29,197 nucleotides of DNA from positions 1 to 29,197 of IMG/VR virus record IMGVR_UViG_3300025087_000257. One strand, 5' to 3'. Position numbers and translations under genes: made by a program. The notes beneath the pieces were generated by a model. The model made no database searches. It was not told where the DNA came from and was given only the letters and a program-made list of their open reading frames with translations. Shown piece after piece: positions 22,269 to 28,969 of this stretch (position 1 is its first letter; each line of letters begins with the position of its first letter). The DNA is from a virus.

Positions 22269-22505
22269 TTACAGTAAATTCTTTCTAGTGGGTATGGCTC
22301 TCATTTCCCCTGTTGCGTGGGGGATACACAAATCACACGATATATCCCCGTCAACTTTGTGTTCCTCTATCAACCTACTAAGACAACCACCACATATGTA
22401 TTTCTGGATTAATGGTGAACAGTTCTTTTTCCATACCACTTCTTTTAAACTATGAAACACCCCCAAACATTCTGCACAGGCATAACCTAGTGGATTATTC
22501 GGCAC
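22269..22505 (-). CDS. Small zinc-finger-like protein
   Basis: A 78-residue protein with CAEC at 10-13, CGGC at 38-41 and CDLC at 57-60, so one or two zinc sites are likely. The ending (HATGEMRAIPTRKNLL) is extended. It overlaps the upstream gene by 11 bases. No family recognised. Confidence 0.55.
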   Translation of the reverse strand: MPNNPLGYACAECLGVFHSLKEVVWKKNCSPLIQKYICGGCLSRLIEEHKVDGDISCDLCIPHATGEMRAIPTRKNLL

Positions 22506-22866
22506 TCTTTACCTCCCCGATTTTATACAGATGACCGTTTATCCTTGCTAGTGTGGCAATAGGGGTTTTCTCTATGGATATGTTAGCTACCGGAAGCCTA
22601 TTCAATTTCCTAACAAGTGGTGCAAATGCCTCTCTTTCCTTTGTTAATTCCACCTGTGTATGTCCGTTCCAATCTATTGACTTTGTGGATTCTTCGTCAT
22701 CATCATAGAACTTGCATTTATCTGCTATCTCATTTAATCTATCGGAACCACAGATAGTGTCATACGACAGGCTTTCAGTCCAGACATCTTTCAGGCATAT
22801 GTAATTAAATGAGGGAGCCTTCTTCATGCAATTAAAGCACCACCTACACTTTTGCGTTTTCTGCAT
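22495..22866 (-). CDS. Hypothetical protein with N-terminal cysteine cluster
   Basis: A 123-residue protein. C7, C10 and C13 (KCRWCFNC), with C24, C39 and C51, suggest metal binding in the first 55 residues, followed by an acidic patch (YDDDEESTKS) and a mixed C-terminal domain (PLVRKLNRLPVANISIEKTPIATLARINGHLYKIGEV). It overlaps both neighbours. Function unknown. Confidence 0.55.
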   Translation of the reverse strand: MQKTQKCRWCFNCMKKAPSFNYICLKDVWTESLSYDTICGSDRLNEIADKCKFYDDDEESTKSIDWNGHTQVELTKEREAFAPLVRKLNRLPVANISIEKTPIATLARINGHLYKIGEVKSAE

Positions 22867-23113
22867 TTGTAATCTCCTTTATGGGAGTGATATTGCTTAC
22901 TTCCTTTACTGCTTCCATTTTCTGGTCGTGAAGAGAAATCTCCTTATTTAACTTCACATTAACAAACTCTGCAATTCCTTGTGCCTTCTGTGATTCATCA
23001 TACAACTTAGAAGCCCTATCTGTGTACTGTAAACTCTCTGAAAACAATTCCTGTATGTTCTTAGGAAGTTGCTCAAACACATATGTTTTACCGCCAATCG
23101 TCACGTTTGTCAT
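22844..23113 (-). CDS. Small helical phage protein, DUF6447-like pattern
   Basis: An 89-residue protein behind GGGGGATTAATATA, with TAATG overlap. It starts MTNVTIGGKTYVFEQLPKNIQELF, a beta hairpin then helix similar to DUF6447-type phage proteins, and continues as a long charged helix (SESLQYTDRASKLYDESQKAQGI). The family link is tentative and the role unknown. Confidence 0.5.
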   Translation of the reverse strand: MTNVTIGGKTYVFEQLPKNIQELFSESLQYTDRASKLYDESQKAQGIAEFVNVKLNKEISLHDQKMEAVKEVSNITPIKEITNAENAKV

Positions 23114-23916
23114 TATATTAATCCCCCTTTTTTCTTATCTGCTTTCGCTTTCTTTTCTGCTTTCTCTGATTTCATTTTCTTTTCTTCTTCCATTGCCTTT
23201 AGATATTCGGTATTGTATTTCTCACAGTGCCGTATGTACGAACACCACAGTCTACAACCGTTCTTAGCACCATTACTAAAGCACTGCCACGGTATTTTCC
23301 CTTCTTCACTTAAGGGAAGTCCATCAGGAAGTGTGTCAACTTCACAAGCCCTCTCATAAAGGTCTATCTTTGCATTAACCTTACCGATATAATCCTTAAA
23401 CTCAAACCCCATTTCTTTTATTAAAATACTATTCTTCTCAACGTATATTACCAATCCCTTATCTTCTAGTTTGTATTTATCCTTTAAAGATAAGTAGTAG
23501 CCGGTAATCTGCATTGCATAACTTTCGTCTGGCTTTGCTTCTTTGCTTAAATACCCAAACTTATCGCTATGAACTGATTTCCAGTCACCTAACACGTTCT
23601 TTCCTGCGTCATCTAACACGACATCTGCTGTTCCCTTAATTCCCCGATACTCGCAAGGTATCTGCGAAGCAACGGTTATATCCTTGGTGTTGTCAACGCA
23701 GAACCGTTCAAATAAATACCCTGCTGCAAACACCCTCTCTTGCTGTGGTGTATTGGGTATAAATTTATCGGGGTACAACTCGTCATACTTGCGTTCCTCC
23801 ATCATAATCTGTCGTAAGCAATGTCCAAGTTTTGAAAACGAAAACTTACCACTTCTTTTATTCGCCTTTGCCTTAGCCATTATAGACCTATCTATTATGT
23901 TCTCAATCCAAGCCAT
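23113..23916 (-). CDS. Cas4/RecB-type PD-(D/E)XK nuclease with Fe-S cysteine set
   Basis: A 267-residue protein. Nuclease motifs: GTADVV with Asp98, LGDWKS with Asp111 and Lys113, and YAMQITGYYLS with Gln136 and Tyr140, the QxxxY motif of RecB-family exonucleases. Cys33 near the start and Cys221, Cys225 and Cys231 near the end are placed as in the 4Fe-4S cluster of Cas4 and AddB nucleases; Cys212 is extra. The last 30 residues are a lysine-rich tail. In phages such enzymes act in recombination or end processing; SSB, resolvase and helicase genes nearby fit this. No cas genes or arrays accompany it, so a CRISPR role is not indicated. Confidence 0.85.
   Translation of the reverse strand: MAWIENIIDRSIMAKAKANKRSGKFSFSKLGHCLRQIMMEERKYDELYPDKFIPNTPQQERVFAAGYLFERFCVDNTKDITVASQIPCEYRGIKGTADVVLDDAGKNVLGDWKSVHSDKFGYLSKEAKPDESYAMQITGYYLSLKDKYKLEDKGLVIYVEKNSILIKEMGFEFKDYIGKVNAKIDLYERACEVDTLPDGLPLSEEGKIPWQCFSNGAKNGCRLWCSYIRHCEKYNTEYLKAMEEEKKMKSEKAEKKAKADKKKGGLI
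23879..23906 (-). promoter_or_regulatory. Possible sigma70-type promoter in the start of the nuclease gene
   Basis: On the minus strand TTGAGA (23901-23906), a 16-base spacer and TATAAT (23879-23884). It lies within the first codons of the nuclease gene and may be chance. Confidence 0.3.
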
Positions 23917-23925
23917 ATTATTCTC

Positions 23926-24585
23926 CTATGAAGTTATTTTGTTTTCTTTCAGCCACTTAATTGCATTTTCTATATCTTCAACATTATAACTCTCGGAAGA
24001 ACCACTGTTATGAACATACGGTGTTTGAGATATATCTTTAGAAAGTTTCGCTATGGTAAGTAGTTTTTTAGCTAACTTGTTTATTCCCTTTACGTTAAAT
24101 TCCTTGCACCCAATTTTAACCACCAATTTTGGTTCTTGTCCCTTAACTAGAATTCTTGTGTCTTTTTTTATGTCTTTAGTTTTTATAACTTGGCAATTAC
24201 CGTAGAACCAGCGTCCATCTTTATTCTGAATTATCGGATAGCAACTAGTACCCTCCACCCCTGTACCCATAGTGAAACCATTTAGATTTGCCCTTAAAAC
24301 TTTGTAAGTACCCGTACTACCTTCTATGCAAACATCATCTCCCACTTTTAGTTTTGTTGATTTCATTTTCCTTCCTCCTTTAGATTTTATTGGATTATAT
24401 TCTTTCACCTCTGGTGTGCAGGGTATAGATAAACCGTATTGTGTTTGTGGTCTAGTTGCTTCCCAAGGATAGTTTGTTGATGTGGTGTTCCCAGCAACAG
24501 ATATCACACCGCCACTAGTGTTATAACCAAGTATATCATTAACCGAGTACACTCCCCTCCGTCTTAACTCTGAACTATTTTCCAT
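23926..24585 (-). CDS. Hypothetical protein with a strong internal start
   Basis: A 219-residue open frame. Residues 1-73 are polar and look disordered (SVNDILGYNTSGGVISVAGNTTS... PWEATRPQTQYG). Residues 74-219 look folded: a beta-rich part (LKVGDDVCIEGSTGTYKVLRANLNGFTMG) and a helical end (NVEDIENAIKWLKENKI). An ideal ribosome binding site, AAAGGAGGAAGG, lies just before the in-frame ATG at 24366 (Met74), so the main product may be the 146-residue form. No family recognised. Confidence 0.6.
   Translation of the reverse strand: MENSSELRRRGVYSVNDILGYNTSGGVISVAGNTTSTNYPWEATRPQTQYGLSIPCTPEVKEYNPIKSKGGRKMKSTKLKVGDDVCIEGSTGTYKVLRANLNGFTMGTGVEGTSCYPIIQNKDGRWFYGNCQVIKTKDIKKDTRILVKGQEPKLVVKIGCKEFNVKGINKLAKKLLTIAKLSKDISQTPYVHNSGSSESYNVEDIENAIKWLKENKITS
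24366..24379 (-). promoter_or_regulatory. Internal ribosome binding site for a shorter product
   Basis: AAAGGAGGAAGG followed closely by an in-frame ATG inside the 219-residue frame. It is as strong as the sites of true gene starts in this arm. Confidence 0.55.
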
Positions 24586-24778
24586 CTTGTTTTCCTCCTT
24601 CTATTTTAATCACTACCCCAAACATATTAAACATCAGGTATAGTGTATCAATTCCCATTTGGTAGAACAGTAAAAACAAACACGCAAGTATTCCTGTTAT
24701 CGCACCAACAATCAACCGTATATGTATTATACCAAATATTACGGCAATTGTCAAGAGAAATATTTTATCTATACTCAT
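24575..24778 (-). CDS. Small membrane protein
   Basis: A 67-residue protein. The frame is open from 24832, but the ATG at 24778 has GGAGAG ahead of it and an ATGA overlap with the previous gene, so it is chosen. Two or three apolar stretches (KIFLLTIAVIFGIIHIRLIVGAITGILACLFLLFYQMG and LYLMFNMFGVVI) indicate a membrane protein. A perfect sigma70 promoter lies within its coding sequence. Function unknown. Confidence 0.6.
   Translation of the reverse strand: MSIDKIFLLTIAVIFGIIHIRLIVGAITGILACLFLLFYQMGIDTLYLMFNMFGVVIKIEGGKQDGK
24726..24754 (-). promoter_or_regulatory. Perfect sigma70-type promoter, twin of the one at 16544
   Basis: On the minus strand TTGACA (24749-24754), a 17-base spacer and TATAAT (24726-24731), with TGG before the -10. 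It shares TTTCTCTTGACA and TGGTATAAT with the promoter at 16544-16572. It lies inside the small membrane gene and would drive the genes from the 219-residue frame towards the nuclease. Confidence 0.8.
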
Positions 24779-24957
24779 ATTTTTCTCTCCACTGGAATTA
24801 AATAAAGTATATTGTGTTCTCCATTGCCACATTTATCACAAGTAACTTTCAAACCTTTCGACACGTTATAACTTTTCCTTGTACGATATGTCTTGTCACA
24901 CTTCGGACAATAGAATAATGTTTTTATTTTCCTCACGTCAGTACCCCCCCCTGCCAT
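24775..24957 (-). CDS. Zinc-ribbon protein
   Basis: A 60-residue protein behind GGAGAG. CPKC (17-20) and CDKC (40-43) form a four-cysteine ribbon separated by a basic stretch (DKTYRTRKSYNVSKGLKVT). Codons 3-5 are a run of eight G, which makes this start prone to slippage or sequencing error. Role unknown, perhaps nucleic-acid binding. Confidence 0.6.
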   Translation of the reverse strand: MAGGGTDVRKIKTLFYCPKCDKTYRTRKSYNVSKGLKVTCDKCGNGEHNILYLIPVERKI

Positions 24958-25018
24958 TTGTATCTCTCCAGTAGATGTAAAGAATTGCCAGTATTACAAC
25001 CACTAATATAAATTTCAT
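24938..25018 (-). CDS. 26-residue single-helix membrane peptide
   Basis: ATG at 25018 follows AGGAGG and overlaps the stop of the radical SAM gene (ATGA). The product is nearly all one membrane helix (MKFILVVVILAILYIYW) with a short polar tail, and it ends 20 bases inside the zinc-ribbon gene. The strong ribosome binding site and the gene-end coupling favour a real gene, but its shortness leaves doubt. Confidence 0.5.
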   Translation of the reverse strand: MKFILVVVILAILYIYWRDTNGRGGY

Positions 25019-26010
25019 ACCAACCTCCTGTTTTCTAAATTAGTTTCTCTTTGATATTTTTCCCACTTATTATTATAGGCAACACAAACATCAAGACAGT
25101 TTTTCCTACAAATAGAATCCTCTTGGCAGTTGTGGCTTCTATACCAGTCTAATCTTTCTTTTCTTATAGTTTTTGTGTTTTGTGTTGTTCCTACGGGGTT
25201 TCCTTGTTCCCTCATATAGATAATACAAGGGAAATGATAAAGACCCGCTATTGCCATATCATCAAGAACCAACGGACATTTTTTAGTGTCAGATATTCCT
25301 ATACCCCTAACTGGCAATCCTTTTTTTATGTTTTCAATTCTGTATTTCAATATTTTATGCTCTTCTAAAACATTATCATCTATGTTTATTTCTTTTTTTA
25401 GTTTGTTGTGCTGTGATGATGGTATTATCCTTATATCCTTAACTCCTAGTGAGTGTGCAAAATTGACCACTTCTTCCAGTTTTGACATATTTTCTTCTGT
25501 TAAAACAACTCCGACCGAAACATAAACTCTTTTAGATAACACCTCTATATTGTTTTTTATGACATCAAAAACATCTATACCACCGTTCATTGTTTTTGCC
25601 ATAGAAGAGCAACAAGCATCTAGTGATATACTAAAATCATTAACCCCACTATCTATTAACTCTAAATATTTATTTGTATTGGCAGAACCATTTGTAGATA
25701 TTGCTATTTTCTCTATACCACCGCTTTTTGCCAGTTTAACGAGTTCGTTTAACCTAGGATATGTAGTGGGTTCCCCACCAGAAAAACGTATTGCGTAGAG
25801 TTTTTCACTTATAAAATATTCCACCATTTCTTTTGCGTGTTCGTACGGCATTACACCTTTAATGTCTTCTCTTAATCCCCTACAATAGGGGCATTTAAAA
25901 TTGCACTTATCCGTTAGTATAATTTCGCAACGTGATAATCTTGTTGTGTGGTCTGCTTCTTTTGCTCTTTTATCAGATAGTGTGTAAAATCCAATATCTT
26001 CTAGTTTCAT
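25015..26010 (-). CDS. Radical SAM protein with SPASM-like C-terminal cysteines
   Basis: A 331-residue protein. CNFKCPYC at 36-43 is the CxxxCxxC motif that holds the 4Fe-4S cluster used with S-adenosylmethionine; RFSGGEPTTYP (75-85) is the GGEP motif, and ISTNGS and ISLDAC follow as in the MoaA/PqqE-like barrel. The C-terminus holds more cysteines (C.EDSICRKNCLDVC), as in SPASM or twitch domains that carry a second cluster and often modify peptides. The substrate is unknown. It is coupled by ATGA overlaps to the 89-residue gene before it and the membrane peptide after it. Confidence 0.85.
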   Translation of the reverse strand: MKLEDIGFYTLSDKRAKEADHTTRLSRCEIILTDKCNFKCPYCRGLREDIKGVMPYEHAKEMVEYFISEKLYAIRFSGGEPTTYPRLNELVKLAKSGGIEKIAISTNGSANTNKYLELIDSGVNDFSISLDACCSSMAKTMNGGIDVFDVIKNNIEVLSKRVYVSVGVVLTEENMSKLEEVVNFAHSLGVKDIRIIPSSQHNKLKKEINIDDNVLEEHKILKYRIENIKKGLPVRGIGISDTKKCPLVLDDMAIAGLYHFPCIIYMREQGNPVGTTQNTKTIRKERLDWYRSHNCQEDSICRKNCLDVCVAYNNKWEKYQRETNLENRRLV

Positions 26011-26276
26011 AACACCCCCGGGAATATAGCATTAAATTCGTCCATCATTAAGTGAGTCCAGAAATACTCATCATCTTTTAGAAACATAACAGCAATGCAG
26101 TCCACTTTCGGTCTACACAAAAGTTCTTCGGCTTTGCAATATCCTATTGCGTGTTTTCTTATAATATCCGCACCGTTTAGTATTATTTCTTTTCTTGGTT
26201 TTAATCCAAGTTTAATTAAAGTTCCACCCTGCCACGAGCAAAAATCAAATGTTGTGCCGTGTAATTCACTTATCAT
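26007..26276 (-). CDS. Conserved-looking hypothetical protein coupled to the radical SAM gene
   Basis: An 89-residue protein. The frame is open to 26348, but the upstream part overlaps a clear zinc-ribbon gene, and AAGGA lies eight bases before the ATG at 26276; ATG 26294 is an alternative. Core text such as LLCRPKVDCIAVMFLKDDEYFWTHLMMDEFNAIFPG looks like a folded domain. It contains four cysteines. Whether it is a partner or substrate of the radical SAM enzyme cannot be told. Confidence 0.55.
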   Translation of the reverse strand: MISELHGTTFDFCSWQGGTLIKLGLKPRKEIILNGADIIRKHAIGYCKAEELLCRPKVDCIAVMFLKDDEYFWTHLMMDEFNAIFPGVL

Positions 26277-26385
26277 CTCTAATGTCCTTGTCATCGTCTG
26301 GGTCGTCAACCAAGAAATCCTCACAATTAACACATTTAGTTGCTCCAATAGGTATTAATGTCCCGCAACTTTTACAGTTAGGCAT
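26266..26385 (-). CDS. 39-residue zinc-ribbon protein with acidic tail
   Basis: ATG at 26385 behind GGAGGGATAAT. C4, C7, C18 and C21 (NCKSC.. KCVNC) form a compact zinc ribbon, followed by a strongly acidic tail (DDPDDDKDIRDD). It ends 11 bases inside the next gene. The clean ribosome binding site and ordered cysteines make it convincing despite its size. Confidence 0.75.
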   Translation of the reverse strand: MPNCKSCGTLIPIGATKCVNCEDFLVDDPDDDKDIRDDK

Positions 26386-26414
26386 ATTATCCCTCCAATA
26401 AACTTAAATGGCTT

Positions 26415-27419
26415 TTATAATTCTCCAAGTCCCTCTCCGAGGCTAACTTGCTTTTGACCGACTCGTCTATATTTCGGGTCATCATATCCAGTGTTGTTTG
26501 CGTGTTCTTTATTAACATCTGTAGGTCGTGTTTGGTTAGCATCTTTACCCTCCCATATTGTTTCTGATACTGTCTTTTGTCGGTCAGAGAAATTGTAGCA
26601 CTCTGGCATAAAGTTCACTGTAGCAAGTCCTGTTCTACCACCTCTGTTCTTTGCTATGTAAATAGCATAGTCACTAGGTGCATACTCACTTCCATCTTTT
26701 CTCTTCATCATTGCTTTCCAGTACCAGTGGACTATCATTACTGCGTGGGCGTTTTCTTCTAAAACACCAGAACCACGAAGCCCTGTTAATCTAGGTATTT
26801 CATCATTAGCTTCAACACTTGCCCTATTCATTTGAGAACCATAAACCACTGGAATATTATATTCTTTTGCTAGTCTGTCTAAATCTACGGAGAATTGACC
26901 TAGTTGTATTCTTTCCTGTTGGTTTGGATTAGCCCTAATCATTTGTATATAATCAAGAAAAAGACAATCAATTTTGTTGGTATGTACAAACTTCTTTATA
27001 TTGCCAACATCTCCCCAATCTCCGTCTAATCTGTCTTGTGTGACAAGTCCGTGTTCTTCCGGCATTGTTCCAATGTATTCTTCTAAGGCATACCGCTCTT
27101 CTTCGCTTAACGACCCCTTAATCATCTTCGCGTTGCTTATTCCACAATCCATACAAAACATTCTTTCTATTATTTCCCTATTTGTCATTTCAAGATTAAG
27201 AAAACCCACTTTCTTTCCTAACTTAATAAGGTGGTTAGCCATATAAAACATCACGGAACTTTTACCCATACTTGTGCGACCTGCAACACAATGTATCTTC
27301 CCCCTCTTTAATCCCCAGAGAATATCATCAACATCTCTTAATCCTATAGGAAATTCAGGAGTGGAAGAACGAGATAGTATATCCTTTAACACTTCACCCG
27401 ATAGTGACTTTATTGTCAT
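26415..27419 (-). CDS. dnaB: DnaB-type replicative helicase
   Basis: A 334-residue protein holding the RecA-like ATPase domain of DnaB: Walker A GRTSMGKSS (47-55), Walker B CLFLDYIQ with Asp157, SQMNR (195-199), LRGSGVLEENAHAVMIVHW (214-232) and AKNRGGRTG (256-264) near the arginine finger. It lacks the N-terminal primase-interacting domain of bacterial DnaB, as in many phage helicases. The last 50 residues are polar and probably flexible. It unwinds DNA at the replication fork; the OB-fold candidate and initiation candidate lie just upstream. ATGA overlap with the gene that precedes it. Confidence 0.9.
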   Translation of the reverse strand: MTIKSLSGEVLKDILSRSSTPEFPIGLRDVDDILWGLKRGKIHCVAGRTSMGKSSVMFYMANHLIKLGKKVGFLNLEMTNREIIERMFCMDCGISNAKMIKGSLSEEERYALEEYIGTMPEEHGLVTQDRLDGDWGDVGNIKKFVHTNKIDCLFLDYIQMIRANPNQQERIQLGQFSVDLDRLAKEYNIPVVYGSQMNRASVEANDEIPRLTGLRGSGVLEENAHAVMIVHWYWKAMMKRKDGSEYAPSDYAIYIAKNRGGRTGLATVNFMPECYNFSDRQKTVSETIWEGKDANQTRPTDVNKEHANNTGYDDPKYRRVGQKQVSLGEGLGEL

Positions 27420-27613
27420 TGTTTCTCCAATTCAACACATATTTCTTGTGCTATATGGTAGAAATAATCTATCTTTTTGGCTTGGTCATCTGTAAGACCA
27501 TAAGTGCTAACCGCTCCTATTGCAATGTAGAAATTTTTACAGGCTCTATGTATTTCTTTCTTGTAGGTGCAATGTGTGCCATCTTCTTCTATCTCTTGGA
27601 CTTTCTTTTTCAT
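27416..27613 (-). CDS. Small hypothetical protein between initiator candidate and helicase
   Basis: A 65-residue protein. An upstream in-frame ATG exists, but the ATG at 27613 has GGAGG ahead of it and an ATGA overlap with the previous gene. Two helices are likely (HRACKNFYIAIGAVSTYG and TDDQAKKIDYFYHIAQEICVELEK). No family recognised. Confidence 0.55.
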   Translation of the reverse strand: MKKKVQEIEEDGTHCTYKKEIHRACKNFYIAIGAVSTYGLTDDQAKKIDYFYHIAQEICVELEKQ

Positions 27614-27906
27614 CGCAGAACCTCCTCTTTCTCTTGTTTGTTCATCCACATTTGCAAATCCCCGATATTACCCAACATTATTGTTAGAGATGGAGCCTTA
27701 GAAGATACCCAGTTGTTATACCCAGATTTCCAATAGACGAAATACTGTCGTATCATATCTGCTGTTTTATCTTCGTAGGCTTCTTTAATCTTCTTTATTA
27801 CAGCTCCATCCCTGCCCCAATTTATTATACACGGAGAACCGTTCATATAAGTTGGATAGATACTAGCAAACAGTCTTAGTAAATCTTTAGTTCCCGTGTT
27901 TGGCAT
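27610..27906 (-). CDS. Putative replication initiation / helicase-loader-like protein
   Basis: A 98-residue protein. The frame is open to 27966, but AAGGATTATT precedes the ATG at 27906, which is preferred. KDLLRLFASIYPTYMNG, IINWGRDGAVIKKIKEAYED, IRQYFVYWKSGYNNWVSSKAPSLTIMLGNIGDLQ resembles small helical phage proteins next to helicases, thought to help initiation or helicase loading. The assignment rests on pattern and neighbourhood only. Confidence 0.45.
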   Translation of the reverse strand: MPNTGTKDLLRLFASIYPTYMNGSPCIINWGRDGAVIKKIKEAYEDKTADMIRQYFVYWKSGYNNWVSSKAPSLTIMLGNIGDLQMWMNKQEKEEVLR

Positions 27907-28078
27907 AATAATCCTTTGCACTAATCGGTCTAACCCCCAGAACCAATCCAATCTCGTTAAACTCATCTAGCGGACATTCCACTTTCTTATCCTTGCTAAT
28001 TATCACTATGTAATCTATCCCATCCCTTTTCTCTATCCCCGCCTTCCACGTACCATCTTCACTTTCCTGAAATACCAT
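27887..28078 (-). CDS. Small hypothetical protein
   Basis: A 63-residue protein behind AAAGGAGATTTACA. It reads as a beta sheet (TWKAGIEKRDGIDYIVIISKDKKVECPLDEFNEIGLVLG) and ends in a short helix. It overlaps both neighbours by about 20 bases. No family recognised. Confidence 0.55.
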   Translation of the reverse strand: MVFQESEDGTWKAGIEKRDGIDYIVIISKDKKVECPLDEFNEIGLVLGVRPISAKDYYAKHGN

Positions 28079-28490
28079 TGTAAATCTCCTTTAATTCTTC
28101 GCATATTTCTTCAAGGGTCTTACCAGTGGCAATCTTAATGCTAAGAATTTGAGCGGATAGTAAGAGAGTTAAGGTGTCTTTACCGTTCACGTTAGACGGT
28201 ACAACTTCCTGTTTTGGAGCTCCTGTTTCACCAGAGGGTTTACTAGCACTCTGTAATTTCCCTTCACCCAGAACCAATGTTTTCCTAGACCAACGAGAAG
28301 TGCCAAGCATAGAATAGTCAACCAGAACATTAGCACCCTTAACAACCCCAGCCATTGCAACATCCATTATGTTGTACCAAGTAGTACCGTCAGAAGCCAG
28401 TACCCCGAAATACTTCTTACCTGTTTTTGTGGTCTTTTCTTCTGATATTCCCTTAACTGTTATTGTTGCCTGTTGCGTTGCTTCGCTCAT
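28059..28490 (-). CDS. OB-fold-like protein, possible DNA-binding replication protein
   Basis: A 143-residue protein behind AAAAGGAGAAAAA. Residues 8-75 have a strand pattern typical of an OB fold (TITVKGISEEKTTKTGKKYFGVLAS... TWYNIMDVAMAGVVKGANVLVDYSM), then a polar linker (about 78-105) and a C-terminal helix (LTLLLSAQILSIKIATGKTLEEICEELKEIYNG). Such layouts occur in phage proteins binding single-stranded DNA near replication genes. A clear SSB lies elsewhere in the arm, so this would be a second, divergent one. Inference only. Confidence 0.5.
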   Translation of the reverse strand: MSEATQQATITVKGISEEKTTKTGKKYFGVLASDGTTWYNIMDVAMAGVVKGANVLVDYSMLGTSRWSRKTLVLGEGKLQSASKPSGETGAPKQEVVPSNVNGKDTLTLLLSAQILSIKIATGKTLEEICEELKEIYNGISGK

Positions 28491-28501
28491 TTTTTCTCCT
28501 T

Positions 28502-28750
28502 TTAGTCGTTAAACATATGAATAATAAAACTAATACCAAGTATTACAAAAAGCAGTGGTATGGAAATACCTCCGAACCAGCCAACCAAAACATATATTAC
28601 TATTGATAAAAAGTTATGCCAATCTCCAGCGGGTATAGCGTTAGATAAAAACGGAGCCAACTTAAAAAATATAGCCCAGAATATCAACACACCAATTGAA
28701 CATACCAAACCACCAATACCCCAAACAATAGCTTTTGTTCCTGCCAACAT
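28502..28750 (-). CDS. Membrane protein, two to three helices
   Basis: An 82-residue protein behind AGGAGGTTGT. Apolar stretches at about 5-30 (TKAIVWGIGGLVCSIGVLIFWAIFF), 47-60 (FLSIVIYVLVGWFGG) and 63-78 (IPLLFVILGISFIIHMF). No family recognised; could affect the host membrane early in infection. Confidence 0.6.
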   Translation of the reverse strand: MLAGTKAIVWGIGGLVCSIGVLIFWAIFFKLAPFLSNAIPAGDWHNFLSIVIYVLVGWFGGISIPLLFVILGISFIIHMFND

Positions 28751-28758
28751 ACAACCTC

Positions 28759-28953
28759 CTATATATCAGATTTTTCCAATTCCAATGCTTCTATTTGTTC
28801 TTCAAGGGAGTTAATCCTATCCCCTTGTTCGTCTATTTCTGCTCTTTGGCTTTCAATTATATCTTCTAGTTTTTTGTAGCATTTATCACAATAAACATCA
28901 CCCCTTTGGATTATATCGTCTTTGCATTTATTGCACTCACATTCAAATGACAT
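28759..28953 (-). CDS. Zinc-ribbon plus coiled-coil protein
   Basis: A 64-residue protein behind AAAGGAGGAAAA. C5, C7, C10, C22 and C25 form a zinc-ribbon-like head (CECNKC.. YCDKC), followed by a regular acidic coiled coil (KLEDIIESQRAEIDEQGDRINSLEEQIEALELEK). The combination suggests a dimeric binding protein. Function unknown. Confidence 0.65.
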   Translation of the reverse strand: MSFECECNKCKDDIIQRGDVYCDKCYKKLEDIIESQRAEIDEQGDRINSLEEQIEALELEKSDI

Positions 28954-28969
28954 TTTTCCTCCTTTAAAT

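Noticed and set aside
23113-23916. CRISPR-associated Cas4
   Set aside because: The nuclease has the Fe-S layout, but no other cas gene, repeat array or adaptation gene is in the window.
26277-26348. Longer start for the 89-residue protein before the radical SAM gene
   Set aside because: The extension is a shadow of the 39-residue zinc-ribbon gene, which has a clear ribosome binding site and ordered cysteines.
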